Positions 8,990 through 19,905 of a stretch of DNA of 54,751 nt are shown in pieces. The stretch spans positions 1 to 54,751 of the forward strand of contig MDLF01000052.1 in the NCBI GenBank assembly GCA_001730095.1, read 5' to 3'. Position numbers and translations under genes: made by a program. This DNA is from Rhodobacteraceae bacterium (ex Bugula neritina AB1) (GTDB lineage: Bacteria; Pseudomonadota; Alphaproteobacteria; Rhodobacterales; Rhodobacteraceae). The notes below the pieces were generated by a model. It saw only the letters and a program-made list of their open reading frames with translations. It did not search any database and was not told the DNA's origin. The number at the start of each line of letters is the position of its first letter. Positions within the stretch are counted from its first letter, which is position 1.

Positions 8990-11974
8990 ATGAAAGGGAA
9001 ATTCAAAATTGCGAAATCTGCAAATGCAGGCGAAAGTTCCCGAATGTTAGAGAAACTTGGCCTCGGCGGAAAATTGAGCCTGGCATTCATTGTCATTGCG
9101 GGATTGCCGACCCTTGCCGGCATTCTGGGGCTGATTGAACTGCAGGTGCTGGCGCGCCGCCAGGCAGAGGTGATCAGCCAAACCATCCCGGCCATCGCCG
9201 AGGTGCGCGGCATGGCTGAGGAAAGCACCCGGATCATTGCCATCGCCCCGGAACTGGCCGCGGTCACAACCCAGGCAGAACGCGCCAACCGGGCGCAGTT
9301 CCTGTCCAATCAGGTTCAGGCGCTGACACGCCGCCTGGATGCGCTGGAACGTGGCGGCATTGCCGGCTCCGGCCGCCTGCGGGATACGGTGACTGACGCC
9401 GCGCGGGTGCTGGCGCTGCTCAATGAACTGGTCGAGACCCGCATCGCGCTGCACAGTGGCCTGAAGCAGCTGACCACCCGCAACCTGACGGCCGCAAACA
9501 ACCTGCTCAGCATGGCTGACACATTGGTCGCCAATGCTGAAATGGGCACAACGGCGGTTATCTCGAGCCTTTACAGCCCCGGCAGTTCCCCCGTCGAAGA
9601 GCAGGCCCGCACCGATATGCTCGACAAGCTGATTGAGGTCGACCTGTTCCAGCTTGGGCTGATGTTTGAACTGCGGTCGCAGACTGCAGAAATCGGATTG
9701 CTGATAAACCGGATCGAAAAGGCCGGCACTGAGGCCGAACTGAGAGAGATCGAAGCCGCGCTGTCCAGCCGCCTGAACATCGTGTCGCGACGGATCAAGG
9801 CAATCCGGGATCCTGGCCGCCGCCAGCAGGCAGAGACCTATGCGGCCCAATTGCAGGCGGTGCCGGAAAGCAATGCCGGCCTGTTCGGGCTGCGCGGCCG
9901 GATCCTGACCACAGAGACACGCATCACCGCACTGAAACAAGAGCTGCAGAACACCGCGTTGCGGCTGGGCGACGAAGCCTCAGCGGTCGCCGATCAGGCG
10001 CAGGCTCGGGCGCTCAGCTCAGGCAATGCAGCCGCCGCCGACATCCAAAGAGCACAGCTGCGCAATGGTTTTGCCGCGGTCACCGGCTTTCTGCTGTCGC
10101 TGGCAGTGCTTTGGTTCTACGTGCGCGGCAGCATCACCCGGCGTCTCAACCAGCTGGCCGGCATCATGGCTGCGCTGATGCGCGGGCAGCTGGATCATCC
10201 GGTCCGTCCCCACGGGCAGGATGAGATTGCGCGCATGGAAGCCGCAGTAGAGGTTTTCCGCCAGCAGGCCCTGGATAAACTGGAACTGGAAAAGGTTCGC
10301 GACCGCAACGAACAGGAACTCCGGGAACACCGCAACAACCTGCAATCTCTTGTCGACAATCAAACGGAGCGGCTGCGGCAAGAAGTCGAAGCCCATGATG
10401 TGGCCCGCCAGAAAGCCGAGGCTGCCGACCAGGCCAAATCCGAGTTTCTGGCGATGATGAGCCACGAAATCCGCACGCCGATGAACGGCGTGCTGGGCAT
10501 GCTGCGCAGCCTGTCGGATGAAGGCCTGCCGCCCCGGCAGATGGACCGTCTGCGCACGGCGCTGGTTTCGGGGCAGAACCTGCTGAAGATTCTGAATGAT
10601 ATTCTGGACTACTCCAAGATCGAAGGCGGTGCACTGCAGCGGGAAGATATCACGTTCTCCCTGCGCGGCCTGATCAATGATATCGTCGTCCTGTTGCGCC
10701 CGGGCGCGGACAGCAAGGGGGTTCATCTTTTGCTGGATGCGGCACAGGAACTGCCTGACGTTGTCGAAGGCGACGCTGCCAAGCTGCGGCAGATTCTGTT
10801 CAACCTGCTGTCAAATGCGCTGAAATTCACCGACGAGGGAGAGGTCATTCTGCGGGTCCGCACCAATGGCAGCACCCACGGGCGCCACCAGATCACTTTT
10901 GAAGTCAGCGACACCGGCAAGGGGATCTCGCAAGAGGCCAAGTCCCGCATTTTCGAGGCTTTTGAACAGGAAGACAGCGAAACCGCCCGCAAGTTCGGCG
11001 GCACCGGGCTGGGTCTGGCAATCAGCAGGCATTTCGCGCAGACTATCGGCGCCCGCCTGTCTTTGGAAAGCGCCAAGAATGTCGGGTCGGTGTTCACTCT
11101 GGCCCTGGAGCTGGCAGCCGGTGATCCCGCAGCCCTGATACCAGAGGAGCCGCCGGTTCCGGTCCGGCCGACCGGTCCTCCTCTTTCTGTTCTGGTGGTC
11201 GAGGACAATGAGATCAATCAGATGGTGGCACAGGGTTATCTGGAACGCATGGGCCACAGCTGCCAATGTGCAGGAACCGCGGAAGAGGCGCTGGAACTGC
11301 TCCGCGAGGTGCCGTTCGATCTGGTGCTGATGGATGTCAATCTGCCCGGCATCAGCGGCACCGAAGCCACCCGCCGCCTGCGCGCGCTGCCGGATCCGCG
11401 GCTGTCCAAATTGCCGGTCATAGGCATCTCTGCGCATGTGCAGGAAGAACAGATAGAGACCCACCTGCAGGCGGGGATGAATGGTTTTGTGGCCAAGCCG
11501 GTGTCCCCGGAACGCCTTGCCAAGGCCCTGCAAAGCGTTACCCAGGGCCGCGAAGGCGCTGTCTACTTGTCAGCGCGCGGGGCCGCGCCTGAGCAGGACA
11601 GGACATCCAGCCTGCTGCAGCATATGCAGGAAAACATCCAGGATCTCGGCTCTGGCCGCGCAGCCGAAATTGCGGCCCTCTTCCAGCAGGAACTGCCTTT
11701 GAGCATTCAGAAGATGGAAGCGGCACTGTCCGCACAGGACCTTGGCCGTCTGGGAAAGGAGGCCCACCGGGCCAAGGGAGCCGCCGGCAATTTCGGGCAG
11801 CGGGATCTGGCCAGCCTTCTGACAAAGCTGGAAGCCGACGCAGTGAATGGCCGCCAGTCTGCCGCCGCAGAGCAGATGCGCCAGATTAATCTGCTGGCGC
11901 CGCAGGTTCTGGAAGCTTTGGCGGGGGTGCTGCGCGACTGCGGTCTTCAGACCAAAGGGGCCGTGAACACATAA
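8990..11974 (+). CDS. torS: TorS-like hybrid sensor histidine kinase
   Basis: A 994-aa inner-membrane sensor. Order: N-terminal membrane segment ([19 protein letters not shown]), helical periplasmic sensor, second membrane segment (about 360-380), HAMP-type linker, HisKA ([15 protein letters not shown], phosphorylated H492), HATPase ([17 protein letters not shown]), receiver domain ([11 protein letters not shown], phospho-acceptor D782 in LMDVNLPG) and C-terminal Hpt ([13 protein letters not shown]926). This His-Asp-His tripartite layout is that of TorS, which passes phosphate to TorR. ATGs at 8948 and 8990 are both possible; I used the second, which avoids overlap with torT. The 3' end overlaps the convergent torR by 28 bp. 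Confidence 0.88.
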   Translation: MKGKFKIAKSANAGESSRMLEKLGLGGKLSLAFIVIAGLPTLAGILGLIELQVLARRQAEVISQTIPAIAEVRGMAEESTRIIAIAPELAAVTTQAERANRAQFLSNQVQALTRRLDALERGGIAGSGRLRDTVTDAARVLALLNELVETRIALHSGLKQLTTRNLTAANNLLSMADTLVANAEMGTTAVISSLYSPGSSPVEEQARTDMLDKLIEVDLFQLGLMFELRSQTAEIGLLINRIEKAGTEAELREIEAALSSRLNIVSRRIKAIRDPGRRQQAETYAAQLQAVPESNAGLFGLRGRILTTETRITALKQELQNTALRLGDEASAVADQAQARALSSGNAAAADIQRAQLRNGFAAVTGFLLSLAVLWFYVRGSITRRLNQLAGIMAALMRGQLDHPVRPHGQDEIARMEAAVEVFRQQALDKLELEKVRDRNEQELREHRNNLQSLVDNQTERLRQEVEAHDVARQKAEAADQAKSEFLAMMSHEIRTPMNGVLGMLRSLSDEGLPPRQMDRLRTALVSGQNLLKILNDILDYSKIEGGALQREDITFSLRGLINDIVVLLRPGADSKGVHLLLDAAQELPDVVEGDAAKLRQILFNLLSNALKFTDEGEVILRVRTNGSTHGRHQITFEVSDTGKGISQEAKSRIFEAFEQEDSETARKFGGTGLGLAISRHFAQTIGARLSLESAKNVGSVFTLALELAAGDPAALIPEEPPVPVRPTGPPLSVLVVEDNEINQMVAQGYLERMGHSCQCAGTAEEALELLREVPFDLVLMDVNLPGISGTEATRRLRALPDPRLSKLPVIGISAHVQEEQIETHLQAGMNGFVAKPVSPERLAKALQSVTQGREGAVYLSARGAAPEQDRTSSLLQHMQENIQDLGSGRAAEIAALFQQELPLSIQKMEAALSAQDLGRLGKEAHRAKGAAGNFGQRDLASLLTKLEADAVNGRQSAAAEQMRQINLLAPQVLEALAGVLRDCGLQTKGAVNT

Positions 11975-12639
11975 CCTTCGCCATGCACGGTGGTGATGAC
12001 CCTTGGATTGGAGGGTTCTTCTTCCAGTTTTCCACGCAGGCGGCGGATCAGCACATCCACAGTGCGGGGATTGGCGCCGTACTGCCGGTGCGTCACCCGG
12101 CTCATCAGCGCATCCCGCGAGGCGACTTCACCCGCCCGGCTGACCAACATGTCCAGCACTTCGAATTCCGCCCGGGTCAAAGGCACGCTGTCGCCCTCCA
12201 GAGATTGCAGATGCCGTGCAGCAACATCAAAGCGGAAGTTCCCGAACGTATAGACCCGGCGTGACAGGCGTCTGGCTTCCTGGGTGCGGCGCAGCAGGTT
12301 TTTCAGCCGTGCCAGCAGCTCGCGCCGGTTAAAGGGTTTGCAGACGTAATCATCTGCGCCCAGTTCCAGCCCGACGATTCTGTCGACCTCATCATCGCGG
12401 CCGGTCACCAGAATAATCCCGATGTCTGACTTGGCCCGCTGTTCCCGGGTGATCTGCAGCCCGTCTTTGCCCGGCAGGTTGATGTCGACGACAAGCAGAT
12501 CAACATCGCTCGTCTGTAAAATTCTCTCTGCTTCTTCGGCCGTTTCTGCCTGGGACACGCTGTACCCCTGCGCATCCAGATAGCTGGCGAGCGTGGTCCG
12601 GCTGACCGGCTCGTCCTCGATGATCAAAATATGCGCCAT
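11947..12639 (-). CDS. torR: TorR-like OmpR-family response regulator
   Basis: A 230-aa two-domain regulator: receiver ([19 protein letters not shown], phospho-acceptor D52 in [13 protein letters not shown], conserved K in [16 protein letters not shown]) and an OmpR/PhoB winged helix ([45 protein letters not shown]). It is convergent with torS and divergent from the transporter operon. Two tor-box-like decamers lie in the 185-bp divergent promoter region (12699-12730), so it probably controls the transporter and perhaps itself. Confidence 0.88.
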   Translation of the reverse strand: MAHILIIEDEPVSRTTLASYLDAQGYSVSQAETAEEAERILQTSDVDLLVVDINLPGKDGLQITREQRAKSDIGIILVTGRDDEVDRIVGLELGADDYVCKPFNRRELLARLKNLLRRTQEARRLSRRVYTFGNFRFDVAARHLQSLEGDSVPLTRAEFEVLDMLVSRAGEVASRDALMSRVTHRQYGANPRTVDVLIRRLRGKLEEEPSNPRVITTVHGEGYVFTAPLV

Positions 12640-12698
12640 ACCCGCATTGCCCCGTGAGATTTCCCACCAGTTAACAAATTTTAACATCTCTGGCCAGT

Positions 12699-13772
<1,074 letters not shown>

Positions 13773-13797
13773 ACCCCACACATCTCTCTCCAACTCA

Positions 13798-13819
13798 CCG
13801 GGGCAGCCTGCTGCCCCGG
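13798..13819 (+). terminator. Intercistronic hairpin after the binding-protein gene
   Basis: CCGGGGCAG and CTGCCCCGG form a perfect 9-bp stem with a 4-nt loop, with no T-run. Such hairpins after binding-protein genes usually stabilise the upstream mRNA or partly attenuate, giving more binding protein than transporter. Confidence 0.6.
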
Positions 13820-13843
13820 ACTTCTGTTAACGAAAGTAGACCT

Positions 13844-14875
13844 ATGACCGCCGCCACCCCCGTCATTTCCTGCAAAAACGTCTGGAAGCTGTTTGGTGCC
13901 CAACCGGAACAATACCTGAAGTCCCTAACCGGTAACCCCGGCTTCGATGAAATCCGGCAGGCCGGCTACATCGCCGCAGTGCGCGACGTCTCCATGGACA
14001 TCGCCAAGGGTGAAATGCTGGTGATCATGGGGCTGTCCGGTTCCGGCAAATCAACCTTTGTGCGCTGCCTGTCCCGGCTGATCGATATCACTGGCGGCGA
14101 GGTCAAGGTCGAAGGTCAGAACATCGGCGATATGTCCGAAAAGGAGCTGATCGACCTGCGCCGGAACAAGATGGGCATGGTGTTTCAAAGCTTTGGCCTG
14201 CTGCCGCATCGCACCGTTCTGGACAACGTCGCTTTCCCGCTGGAAATGCGCGGCCAGGACCGCCATGACCGCCGCGCCCGTGCGCTGGAGGTGATCGAAC
14301 TGGTGGGCCTCTCAGGCCGCGAGGACTATTTCCCGCGAGAGCTGTCCGGCGGCCAGCAGCAGCGCGTCGGCATTGCCCGCAGCCTGGCGATTGAGCCCGA
14401 CATCTGGTTCCTGGATGAGCCGTTTTCGGCGCTGGACCCGCTGATCCGCCGCGAGATGCAGGACGAGTTTCTGCGCCTGCAGGAGATGCTGGGCAAAACC
14501 ATTGTCTTCATCACCCATGACTTCGACGAGGCCCTGCGCCTTGCCGACCGCATCGCCATCATGAAGGACGGCGTGGTCGAGCAATGCGACACCCCCGATC
14601 AGATCGTGCTGAACCCGGCCACTGAATATGTCGCCAAATTCACAGAGGAAATCGAGAAATCCCGCGTGGTGCATGCCGGCGTTCTGGCCCGCGAGGTGAA
14701 CGGCCACAGCCTGACCGGCTCGCCCATTGGCGAAAAACAGACCATCTCCGAACTGGCCCGCCTGCTGGTCAATGACAACCGCGACTTCCTGCCGGTTGCC
14801 AGCAAATCCGGCAGCGTGATCGGCGCGATGAGCCGCCAGGAGGCGCTCGACGTGCTTCTGGGAGAGGCCTCATGA
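13844..14875 (+). CDS. ABC transporter ATPase, ProV/TmoV type
   Basis: A 343-aa ATPase: Walker A GLSGSGKST, Q-loop VFQSFGLLPH, signature LSGGQQQRVGIARSL, Walker B IWFLDEPFSALDP, switch H in FITHDF. The C-terminal about 70 residues (FLPVASKSGSVIGAMSRQEA) resemble a short CBS-type regulatory tail, as in ProV. The start at 13844 (MTAATPVISC) removes an upstream extension overlapping the binding-protein gene. Its stop overlaps the start of the permease gene by 4 bp. Confidence 0.9.
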   Translation: MTAATPVISCKNVWKLFGAQPEQYLKSLTGNPGFDEIRQAGYIAAVRDVSMDIAKGEMLVIMGLSGSGKSTFVRCLSRLIDITGGEVKVEGQNIGDMSEKELIDLRRNKMGMVFQSFGLLPHRTVLDNVAFPLEMRGQDRHDRRARALEVIELVGLSGREDYFPRELSGGQQQRVGIARSLAIEPDIWFLDEPFSALDPLIRREMQDEFLRLQEMLGKTIVFITHDFDEALRLADRIAIMKDGVVEQCDTPDQIVLNPATEYVAKFTEEIEKSRVVHAGVLAREVNGHSLTGSPIGEKQTISELARLLVNDNRDFLPVASKSGSVIGAMSRQEALDVLLGEAS

Positions 14876-16836
14876 CGGACCAGACCCTGACACTTGGCGC
14901 AAAAGGCGGCAATTGGACACGCGCCAAGACCGGCTGGGCGATCTTTGCTGCCGCCTGTCTCCTGGCTGTGTGCAATGCTGTTCTGCCCGCTGGGCTGGTG
15001 CGGCCGCCAGCCTGGCTGGTGCTGCCTTTTGCCGACTGGATCAACGCGATCTTTGAGTTTTTGCGCGATGATCTGGGGCTTCTCTATCTGACCCGCGCCT
15101 TTGCCGGCGGGGTCGAATGGTTGCTCGATGTCACCGCCAACCTGCTTTACGGCAAGAACCGCTGGCCCCGCATCGGCCCCATTCCCTGGACCGTGATCGC
15201 CAGCATCGGATTTGTCGTCGGCTACGCCCTGCAGGGCTGGCGCCTGTCGCTGCTGACCGGCGGCACCTTTGTCTGGATTGCTGTCATGGGACAGTGGAAA
15301 TGGGCGATGGAGACCCTGTCCGTCATCGTCGTCGCCGCCCCTTTCTCGATCCTCTTCGGTCTCGTCATGGGCATCCTCGCCTGGCGCTCAAAAACCTTTG
15401 AACGCTTCTTGAACCCGGTCCTGAATATCGCGCAAAGCCTGCCGCATTTCGCCTATATGATCCCGGTTGTCGTCTTTATCGGCGTCGGCCCCAAGGCAGG
15501 GGCCATCGTCACCATCATCTTCTCGGTGCCGCCGATGATCCGCATGTCCCTGCTGGGCCTGCGCAAGGTCCCCCATGAAGTCATCGAAAGCGGCCATATG
15601 TGCGGCTCTACCCGCTGGCAGCTGCTGCGCCATGTGCGCATCCCGACGGCCCGGACCGAGATCCTGGTCGGCGTCAATCAGGTCATCATGCAATGTCTTG
15701 CGATGGTGGTTCTGGCCAGCTTCATCGGCATGCCGGGGCTGGGGCAGAAACTGCTGCAACTTCTGCAGGCGTTGAAGATCGGCCGCTCTGTCGAGATCGG
15801 CATCACCATCGTGCTGCTTGCGGTCACGCTGGATCGCTGCACCAAAGCCTGGGCGACCAAACAGCCAGAGCACTTTGAAAAGGGCACTTCCTTTGCCCTG
15901 CGCAACAAGTATCTGCTGATTGGTGCCGGCCTGTCTCTGGTCTTTCTCATACTGGCCCAGTTCATCCCTCTGCTGGATCAGGTCAGCCGCCGTGATGCCT
16001 TTACCATCTCCAAACCCATTGATGCGGTGGCGGACTGGTTCATTGTGCTGATCGACCCGGTCACTCAATGGCTGCGCTGGTTCCTGATCACCTGGGTTCT
16101 GATCCCGATCCGCGATGCCTTTCTGTGGATGCCCTATACTGCCGTTCTGGCCCTGCTGGCCGCCGCGGGATGGGCAATTGGCGGGTTGCGCTCAGCTCTG
16201 GTCTGCTTTGCCTTTTTCGGCCTGATCGCCATCTCCGGCTGGTGGGACCGCGCCATGATCACCGTCTATACCGTGGTCGTCGCAGTCTCTATTGCTGCGG
16301 CTATCGGCTTCCCGCTGGGGATCTGGGGCTCTTTCAACCAGAAACGGGCCGGCCTGGCGCTGCTGATCTGCGATACCCTGCAAACCTTCCCCAGCTTCAT
16401 CTATCTGATCCCGGTGGTCATGCTGTTTGGCGTCAATGACGTGGCTGTAGTCGGCGCCGTTGTGCTGTTCGCCGCTGTGCCGCTGGTCCGCTACACCATC
16501 GAAGGCCTGCGCCAGGTGCCGGAAACCCTGATCGAGGCCGCCGACATGTCCGGTGCGACAAGGATGCAGACCCTATGGAAGGTCCGTCTGCCGATGGCGC
16601 TGCCAACGGTCATGGTCGGCGTCAACCAGTCTGTGATGTTCTCTTTGTTCATGGTGATCATTGCAGCCTTCATCGGCACTCAGGATCTGGGTCAGGAAAT
16701 GCAGCGTGCGCTGTCCTCCACCGATGTGGGCAAAGGTCTGGTGCTGGGTCTTGCTGTCGCCTTCATGGGGCTGATGGTCGACCATCTGATCACCACCTGG
16801 GCGCGGACCAAGAAAGAAGCACTGGGACTGGAGTGA
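14872..16836 (+). CDS. Duplicated ABC permease, ProW/TmoW type
   Basis: A 654-aa inner-membrane protein with two copies of the BPD_transp permease domain, about residues 140-320 and 460-645. Each holds an EAA-like loop: EVIESGHMCGSTRWQLLRHV in the first, ETLIEAADMSGATRMQTLW in the second. Ordinary ProW proteins have one copy and are about half as long, so this single chain may supply both transmembrane halves. Both copies have the NQVIM/NQSVM segment after the loop. It is translationally coupled to the ATPase gene. Confidence 0.88.
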   Translation: MTDQTLTLGAKGGNWTRAKTGWAIFAAACLLAVCNAVLPAGLVRPPAWLVLPFADWINAIFEFLRDDLGLLYLTRAFAGGVEWLLDVTANLLYGKNRWPRIGPIPWTVIASIGFVVGYALQGWRLSLLTGGTFVWIAVMGQWKWAMETLSVIVVAAPFSILFGLVMGILAWRSKTFERFLNPVLNIAQSLPHFAYMIPVVVFIGVGPKAGAIVTIIFSVPPMIRMSLLGLRKVPHEVIESGHMCGSTRWQLLRHVRIPTARTEILVGVNQVIMQCLAMVVLASFIGMPGLGQKLLQLLQALKIGRSVEIGITIVLLAVTLDRCTKAWATKQPEHFEKGTSFALRNKYLLIGAGLSLVFLILAQFIPLLDQVSRRDAFTISKPIDAVADWFIVLIDPVTQWLRWFLITWVLIPIRDAFLWMPYTAVLALLAAAGWAIGGLRSALVCFAFFGLIAISGWWDRAMITVYTVVVAVSIAAAIGFPLGIWGSFNQKRAGLALLICDTLQTFPSFIYLIPVVMLFGVNDVAVVGAVVLFAAVPLVRYTIEGLRQVPETLIEAADMSGATRMQTLWKVRLPMALPTVMVGVNQSVMFSLFMVIIAAFIGTQDLGQEMQRALSSTDVGKGLVLGLAVAFMGLMVDHLITTWARTKKEALGLE

Positions 16837-16840
16837 CGCG

Positions 16841-17872
16841 ATGACTATGCATTCAGGCGACTTCGGCCCCGCTCCGCTTCGTCGCATCGGCTTCCTGCTG
16901 TTTCCAGGCTTTCCTCTGGCCTGCCTGAGCGCCGCCGTGGAACCCCTGCGCGCCGCCAATGAGATCGCAGGCCGCGAGGTGTTCTCCTGGACCTTGATAA
17001 CAGAGACCGGCACGCAAGCGGTGGCGTCGGCAGGCATGCCGTTTTCTGCAGACACCAGCCTTGCTCAGGCAGAGGGGCTCGACTGTCTGTTCCTGCTGTC
17101 AGGGCCGGAAGCCGAGTTTGCAGACCCGGTTTCTAGCCCCGGGCGGCTGCGGTTCCTGGCTCGCCATGGCGTCGCGCTGGGCGCGGCGGCAGGCGGCGTC
17201 TTTCCCCTGGCCCGCAGCGGCGTTCTGTCCGGTCGGCGCTGCGCGGTTCACTGGTGCTACAGGCCCGCCTTTGAGACCGCCTTTGCCGATTGCACAGCGG
17301 TGGACAGGCTGGCGGTGCGCGACGGCGCCATACACACGGTGTCCGGGGCCGCGGCGATGTTCGACCTGTCCCTGGAGCTGATCGCCAATGCTTTGGGCGA
17401 CGCTGCGGTGAACGAAGTCGCCTGCCTGTTTCAGCACGCCGACATCCGCAGCGGCAGTGCCCGGCAAAAGGTTCCTGTTCTGCAAAGCGGCCGCACGGTT
17501 GATCAGATGCCGCCTGCGGTCAAACAGGCCATGTCCATCTTCTCTGAAAACGTCGAAACACCTGTCGGCATCCGCGAGGTCGCCCGTATGGCAGGCATTT
17601 CCCCGCGCCAGCTCGAGCGCAGTTTCCGCACCGCCACGGGGCTCAGCCCGGGGGAATACTACCGCCGCCAGCGCCTGAAGGCGGCGCGGCAAATGGTGCT
17701 GTACTCCTGGGACAGTATTTCGGACATTGCCCATGCAGTCGGCTATGCCAGTTCGTCGACATTGACGCTTCACTACCGCAAGTTTTACGGCGTCACGCCG
17801 GTGCAGGACCGCAAGCAGACAGTTGTTCCAGACACCCGCCGCCCAGCCCGCAGCACCCGGGCCCTGCAGTAA
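16841..17872 (+). CDS. GlxA-type AraC-family regulator
   Basis: A 343-aa transcription factor: N-terminal DJ-1/PfpI-like glutamine amidotransferase-like domain (RIGFLLFPGFPLACLSAAVEPL, here positions 14-35; LDCLFLLSG; GVALGAAAGGVFPLA; VSGAAAMFDLSLELI) and C-terminal AraC helix-turn-helix pair (GIREVARMAGISPRQLERSF, then SISDIAHAVGYASSSTLTLH). This is the GbdR/CdhR/ArgR group, which often regulates betaine, carnitine or arginine use, fitting the transporter 4 bp upstream. The ligand is unknown. Confidence 0.87.
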   Translation: MTMHSGDFGPAPLRRIGFLLFPGFPLACLSAAVEPLRAANEIAGREVFSWTLITETGTQAVASAGMPFSADTSLAQAEGLDCLFLLSGPEAEFADPVSSPGRLRFLARHGVALGAAAGGVFPLARSGVLSGRRCAVHWCYRPAFETAFADCTAVDRLAVRDGAIHTVSGAAAMFDLSLELIANALGDAAVNEVACLFQHADIRSGSARQKVPVLQSGRTVDQMPPAVKQAMSIFSENVETPVGIREVARMAGISPRQLERSFRTATGLSPGEYYRRQRLKAARQMVLYSWDSISDIAHAVGYASSSTLTLHYRKFYGVTPVQDRKQTVVPDTRRPARSTRALQ

Positions 17873-18211
17873 CAGCAGCCCATAGCGCCCCAGGCAGCGC
17901 TTTCGACCACGCGCCACAGCTCTGAACGGTTGTGGTGGGGGCGACAGGACAGCTCCGCACCTAGGCTTGGAACGTGGTCTTCCGGCGGGCGGAGCGTGCG
18001 CATTGCTTGGGTGCGGTCACATCATCAAAGCCTCGTGAAATACGCCAGTTATCGGAAACTGATGGCTCTGGCTTTTTATTTCTTTGGTTGTTTTTTGTAT
18101 ATTTAATAATTTCCTTAGGTTGCATTAAGGAAAAAACAGTAGTTCGGTATACATCATTAACCCACTTACGCCCTTCGTGACTGGCGCGCACGCCTCAAAG
18201 CAAACAACGGG
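17873..18211. other. Intergenic region before the stressosome operon
   Basis: About 340 bp with no convincing gene. From about 18060 to 18165 it is markedly AT-rich (runs such as TTTTTATTTC and TATATTTAATAATTT), so it probably holds the stressosome promoter. No consensus -35/-10 pair is clear enough to call. Confidence 0.5.
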
Positions 18212-19126
18212 ATGCCAATGGCCAAAGTAATCTCCTCCTCCCATTCGAATGCAGCCAGTGAAACACAAGGTTACGCAGACACTTTGTCGTGGTTCGACAT
18301 CACGCCGTCAGACAGGGCGCGTGTGCGGGAGTTGGCACCGGTCGCGGATCGAGTCGGCGATGAGATCATCAATGATTTCTATTCCCACATTCTCAGTTTC
18401 GAAGAAGCAGCCAAACAGTTCGCTGACGACAAACAGATCAGCCGTGTGAAACAAGGTCAGAAACGGTATTTTCAGGAACTTGTCTCAGCCGATCTGGATG
18501 AAGCTTATGCAGAGGACCGCAGGCGGATCGGCAGCATCCATGAACGCGCCGGCATCACGCCCACCCTGTATATCGGATCCTATGCCTTTTATCTGCAGCG
18601 CCTGGGGCATCTGGTTCTGGACGCGATGGAAGATGATCCGGCCAAGGCATTCGGACTTGTCCTGTCGCTGATGAAGATCGCCCATTTCGATATGGCGCTG
18701 GCGTTGGAGACCTATGTCGGCGCGCGCGAAAAGACGATCGAGACACAGCAGCGGCAGATGAGCGAGCTGCCGACCCCGGTGCTGAAGCTGCGCGACGGCC
18801 TGCTTCTGATACCAGTCGTCGGCACATTGGACAGCTACCGGGCCAGATCCCTGACGGTGCAAATGCTGGAAGGCATCCGCGACTACCGGGCCCGCGCCGT
18901 GGTGCTGGATATTACCGGTGTGGATTCCGTGGACAGCGCAGTTGCAAACCATCTGATCCAAACGATGACAGCAGCCCGCCTTATGGGCGCGAAATCGATC
19001 CTGACCGGCATCTCGGCCGATGTGGCACAGGCGCTGGTCAAGATTGGTGTTGACGGCGAGAGTATGAACACCGCCGGGGATTTGCAGCAAGGCATGGAGT
19101 TGGCAGACAAACTGCTGAGCGCTTAG
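18212..19126 (+). CDS. rsbR: RsbR-type stressosome sensor with an N-terminal globin domain
   Basis: A 304-aa protein: sensor globin (residues about 20-180) plus STAS domain (190-302). The globin-coupled-sensor hallmark IGSIHERAGITPTLYIGSYA gives proximal haem ligand H110. The STAS part reads PTPVLKLRDGLLLIPVVGTLD, VVLDITGVDSVDS and GAKSILTGISADVAQAL. RsbR proteins build the stressosome with RsbS and hold RsbT until stress; a haem globin would make the input oxygen, NO or redox state. First gene of a six-gene plus-strand run. The ATG at 18218 is an alternative start. Confidence 0.9.
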   Translation: MPMAKVISSSHSNAASETQGYADTLSWFDITPSDRARVRELAPVADRVGDEIINDFYSHILSFEEAAKQFADDKQISRVKQGQKRYFQELVSADLDEAYAEDRRRIGSIHERAGITPTLYIGSYAFYLQRLGHLVLDAMEDDPAKAFGLVLSLMKIAHFDMALALETYVGAREKTIETQQRQMSELPTPVLKLRDGLLLIPVVGTLDSYRARSLTVQMLEGIRDYRARAVVLDITGVDSVDSAVANHLIQTMTAARLMGAKSILTGISADVAQALVKIGVDGESMNTAGDLQQGMELADKLLSA

Positions 19127-19129
19127 AAC

Positions 19130-19489
19130 ATGGCAGTCCGCGTCCCCATTCTTCGCCAGGGAAGCCATCTGATCGCATCAATACAGGAAGAGCTGACCGA
19201 TAGCGATATCCTGAACCTGCAGACCCGCATTCTGGATGAAGTCGTCAAACGGCAGGCCGATGGTGTCATCATTGATGTCGGCGCCCTTGATGTGATCGAC
19301 AGTTTCGGAACCAGAACATTGGCTGAAATTGCCGCCGCGGTTCAGCTGCGCGGCGCAAAAATGGTGATCGTCGGCATCCAGCCAGAAGTGGCCCTGTCGA
19401 TGGTGCTGCTGGGGCTGACCCTGGATTCGGTCCCGACGATGCTGGATCTGGATGCAGGGATTGCCGAATTGAAAGGGTCCGCTCAATGA
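19130..19489 (+). CDS. rsbS: RsbS stressosome scaffold protein
   Basis: A 119-aa single STAS domain: VPILRQGSHLIASIQEELTD, ADGVIIDVGALDVIDSFGTR, GAKMVIVGIQPEVALSMVLLG. S58 in DVIDSFGTR is at the serine phosphorylated by RsbT in known RsbS proteins. The start is 3 bp after rsbR, and the stop overlaps rsbT by 4 bp. Confidence 0.92.
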   Translation: MAVRVPILRQGSHLIASIQEELTDSDILNLQTRILDEVVKRQADGVIIDVGALDVIDSFGTRTLAEIAAAVQLRGAKMVIVGIQPEVALSMVLLGLTLDSVPTMLDLDAGIAELKGSAQ

Positions 19490-19905
19490 AGCGGGCGGCG
19501 ATAGCTGAGGTGCAGCAGGTAAACGTGCAGCATGATGGCGATGTCGTCCTTGCCCGTCAGATGGGCCGCCAAATGGCAATGGATCTCGGTTTCAGCAAGG
19601 CGGATCAGGCGCTGATAGCAACGGCAATCTCCGAGCTCGCCAGAAACATTGTGAACTATGCCACCCATGGCACAGTTGAGATGCATCCGATTACCAACAG
19701 CCGTGACACAGGTATTCATGTCGTCGTGTCGGACGTCGGGCCGGGCATCGACGATATCGAGGCCGCCATGGCGGACGGTTTCTCGACGGGCCGCAGTCTG
19801 GGGCTTGGCCTGCCTGGAACCAAACGGATTGTGGATGAATTCGATATCCAAAGCACCCCAGGCGAAGGCGTGACCATTACCATCGTCAAGTGGAAGCTCC
19901 GATGA
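19486..19905 (+). CDS. rsbT: RsbT serine kinase of the stressosome
   Basis: A 139-aa GHKL-type kinase with the ATP-lid motifs of RsbT: ATAISELARNIVNYATHG (N-box), VVSDVGPGIDD (G1) and GRSLGLGLPGTKRIVDEF (G2). RsbT phosphorylates RsbR and RsbS, leaves the complex and activates a partner with an RsbU-type N-terminal domain. That partner here appears to be the histidine kinase two genes downstream. It overlaps both neighbours. Confidence 0.92.
   Translation: MKRAAIAEVQQVNVQHDGDVVLARQMGRQMAMDLGFSKADQALIATAISELARNIVNYATHGTVEMHPITNSRDTGIHVVVSDVGPGIDDIEAAMADGFSTGRSLGLGLPGTKRIVDEFDIQSTPGEGVTITIVKWKLR

Noticed and set aside
12468-12479. TGCCCGGCAG in torR as part of a palindromic insert
   Set aside because: It encodes the conserved NLPGKDG of the receiver domain and has no hairpin or second box.
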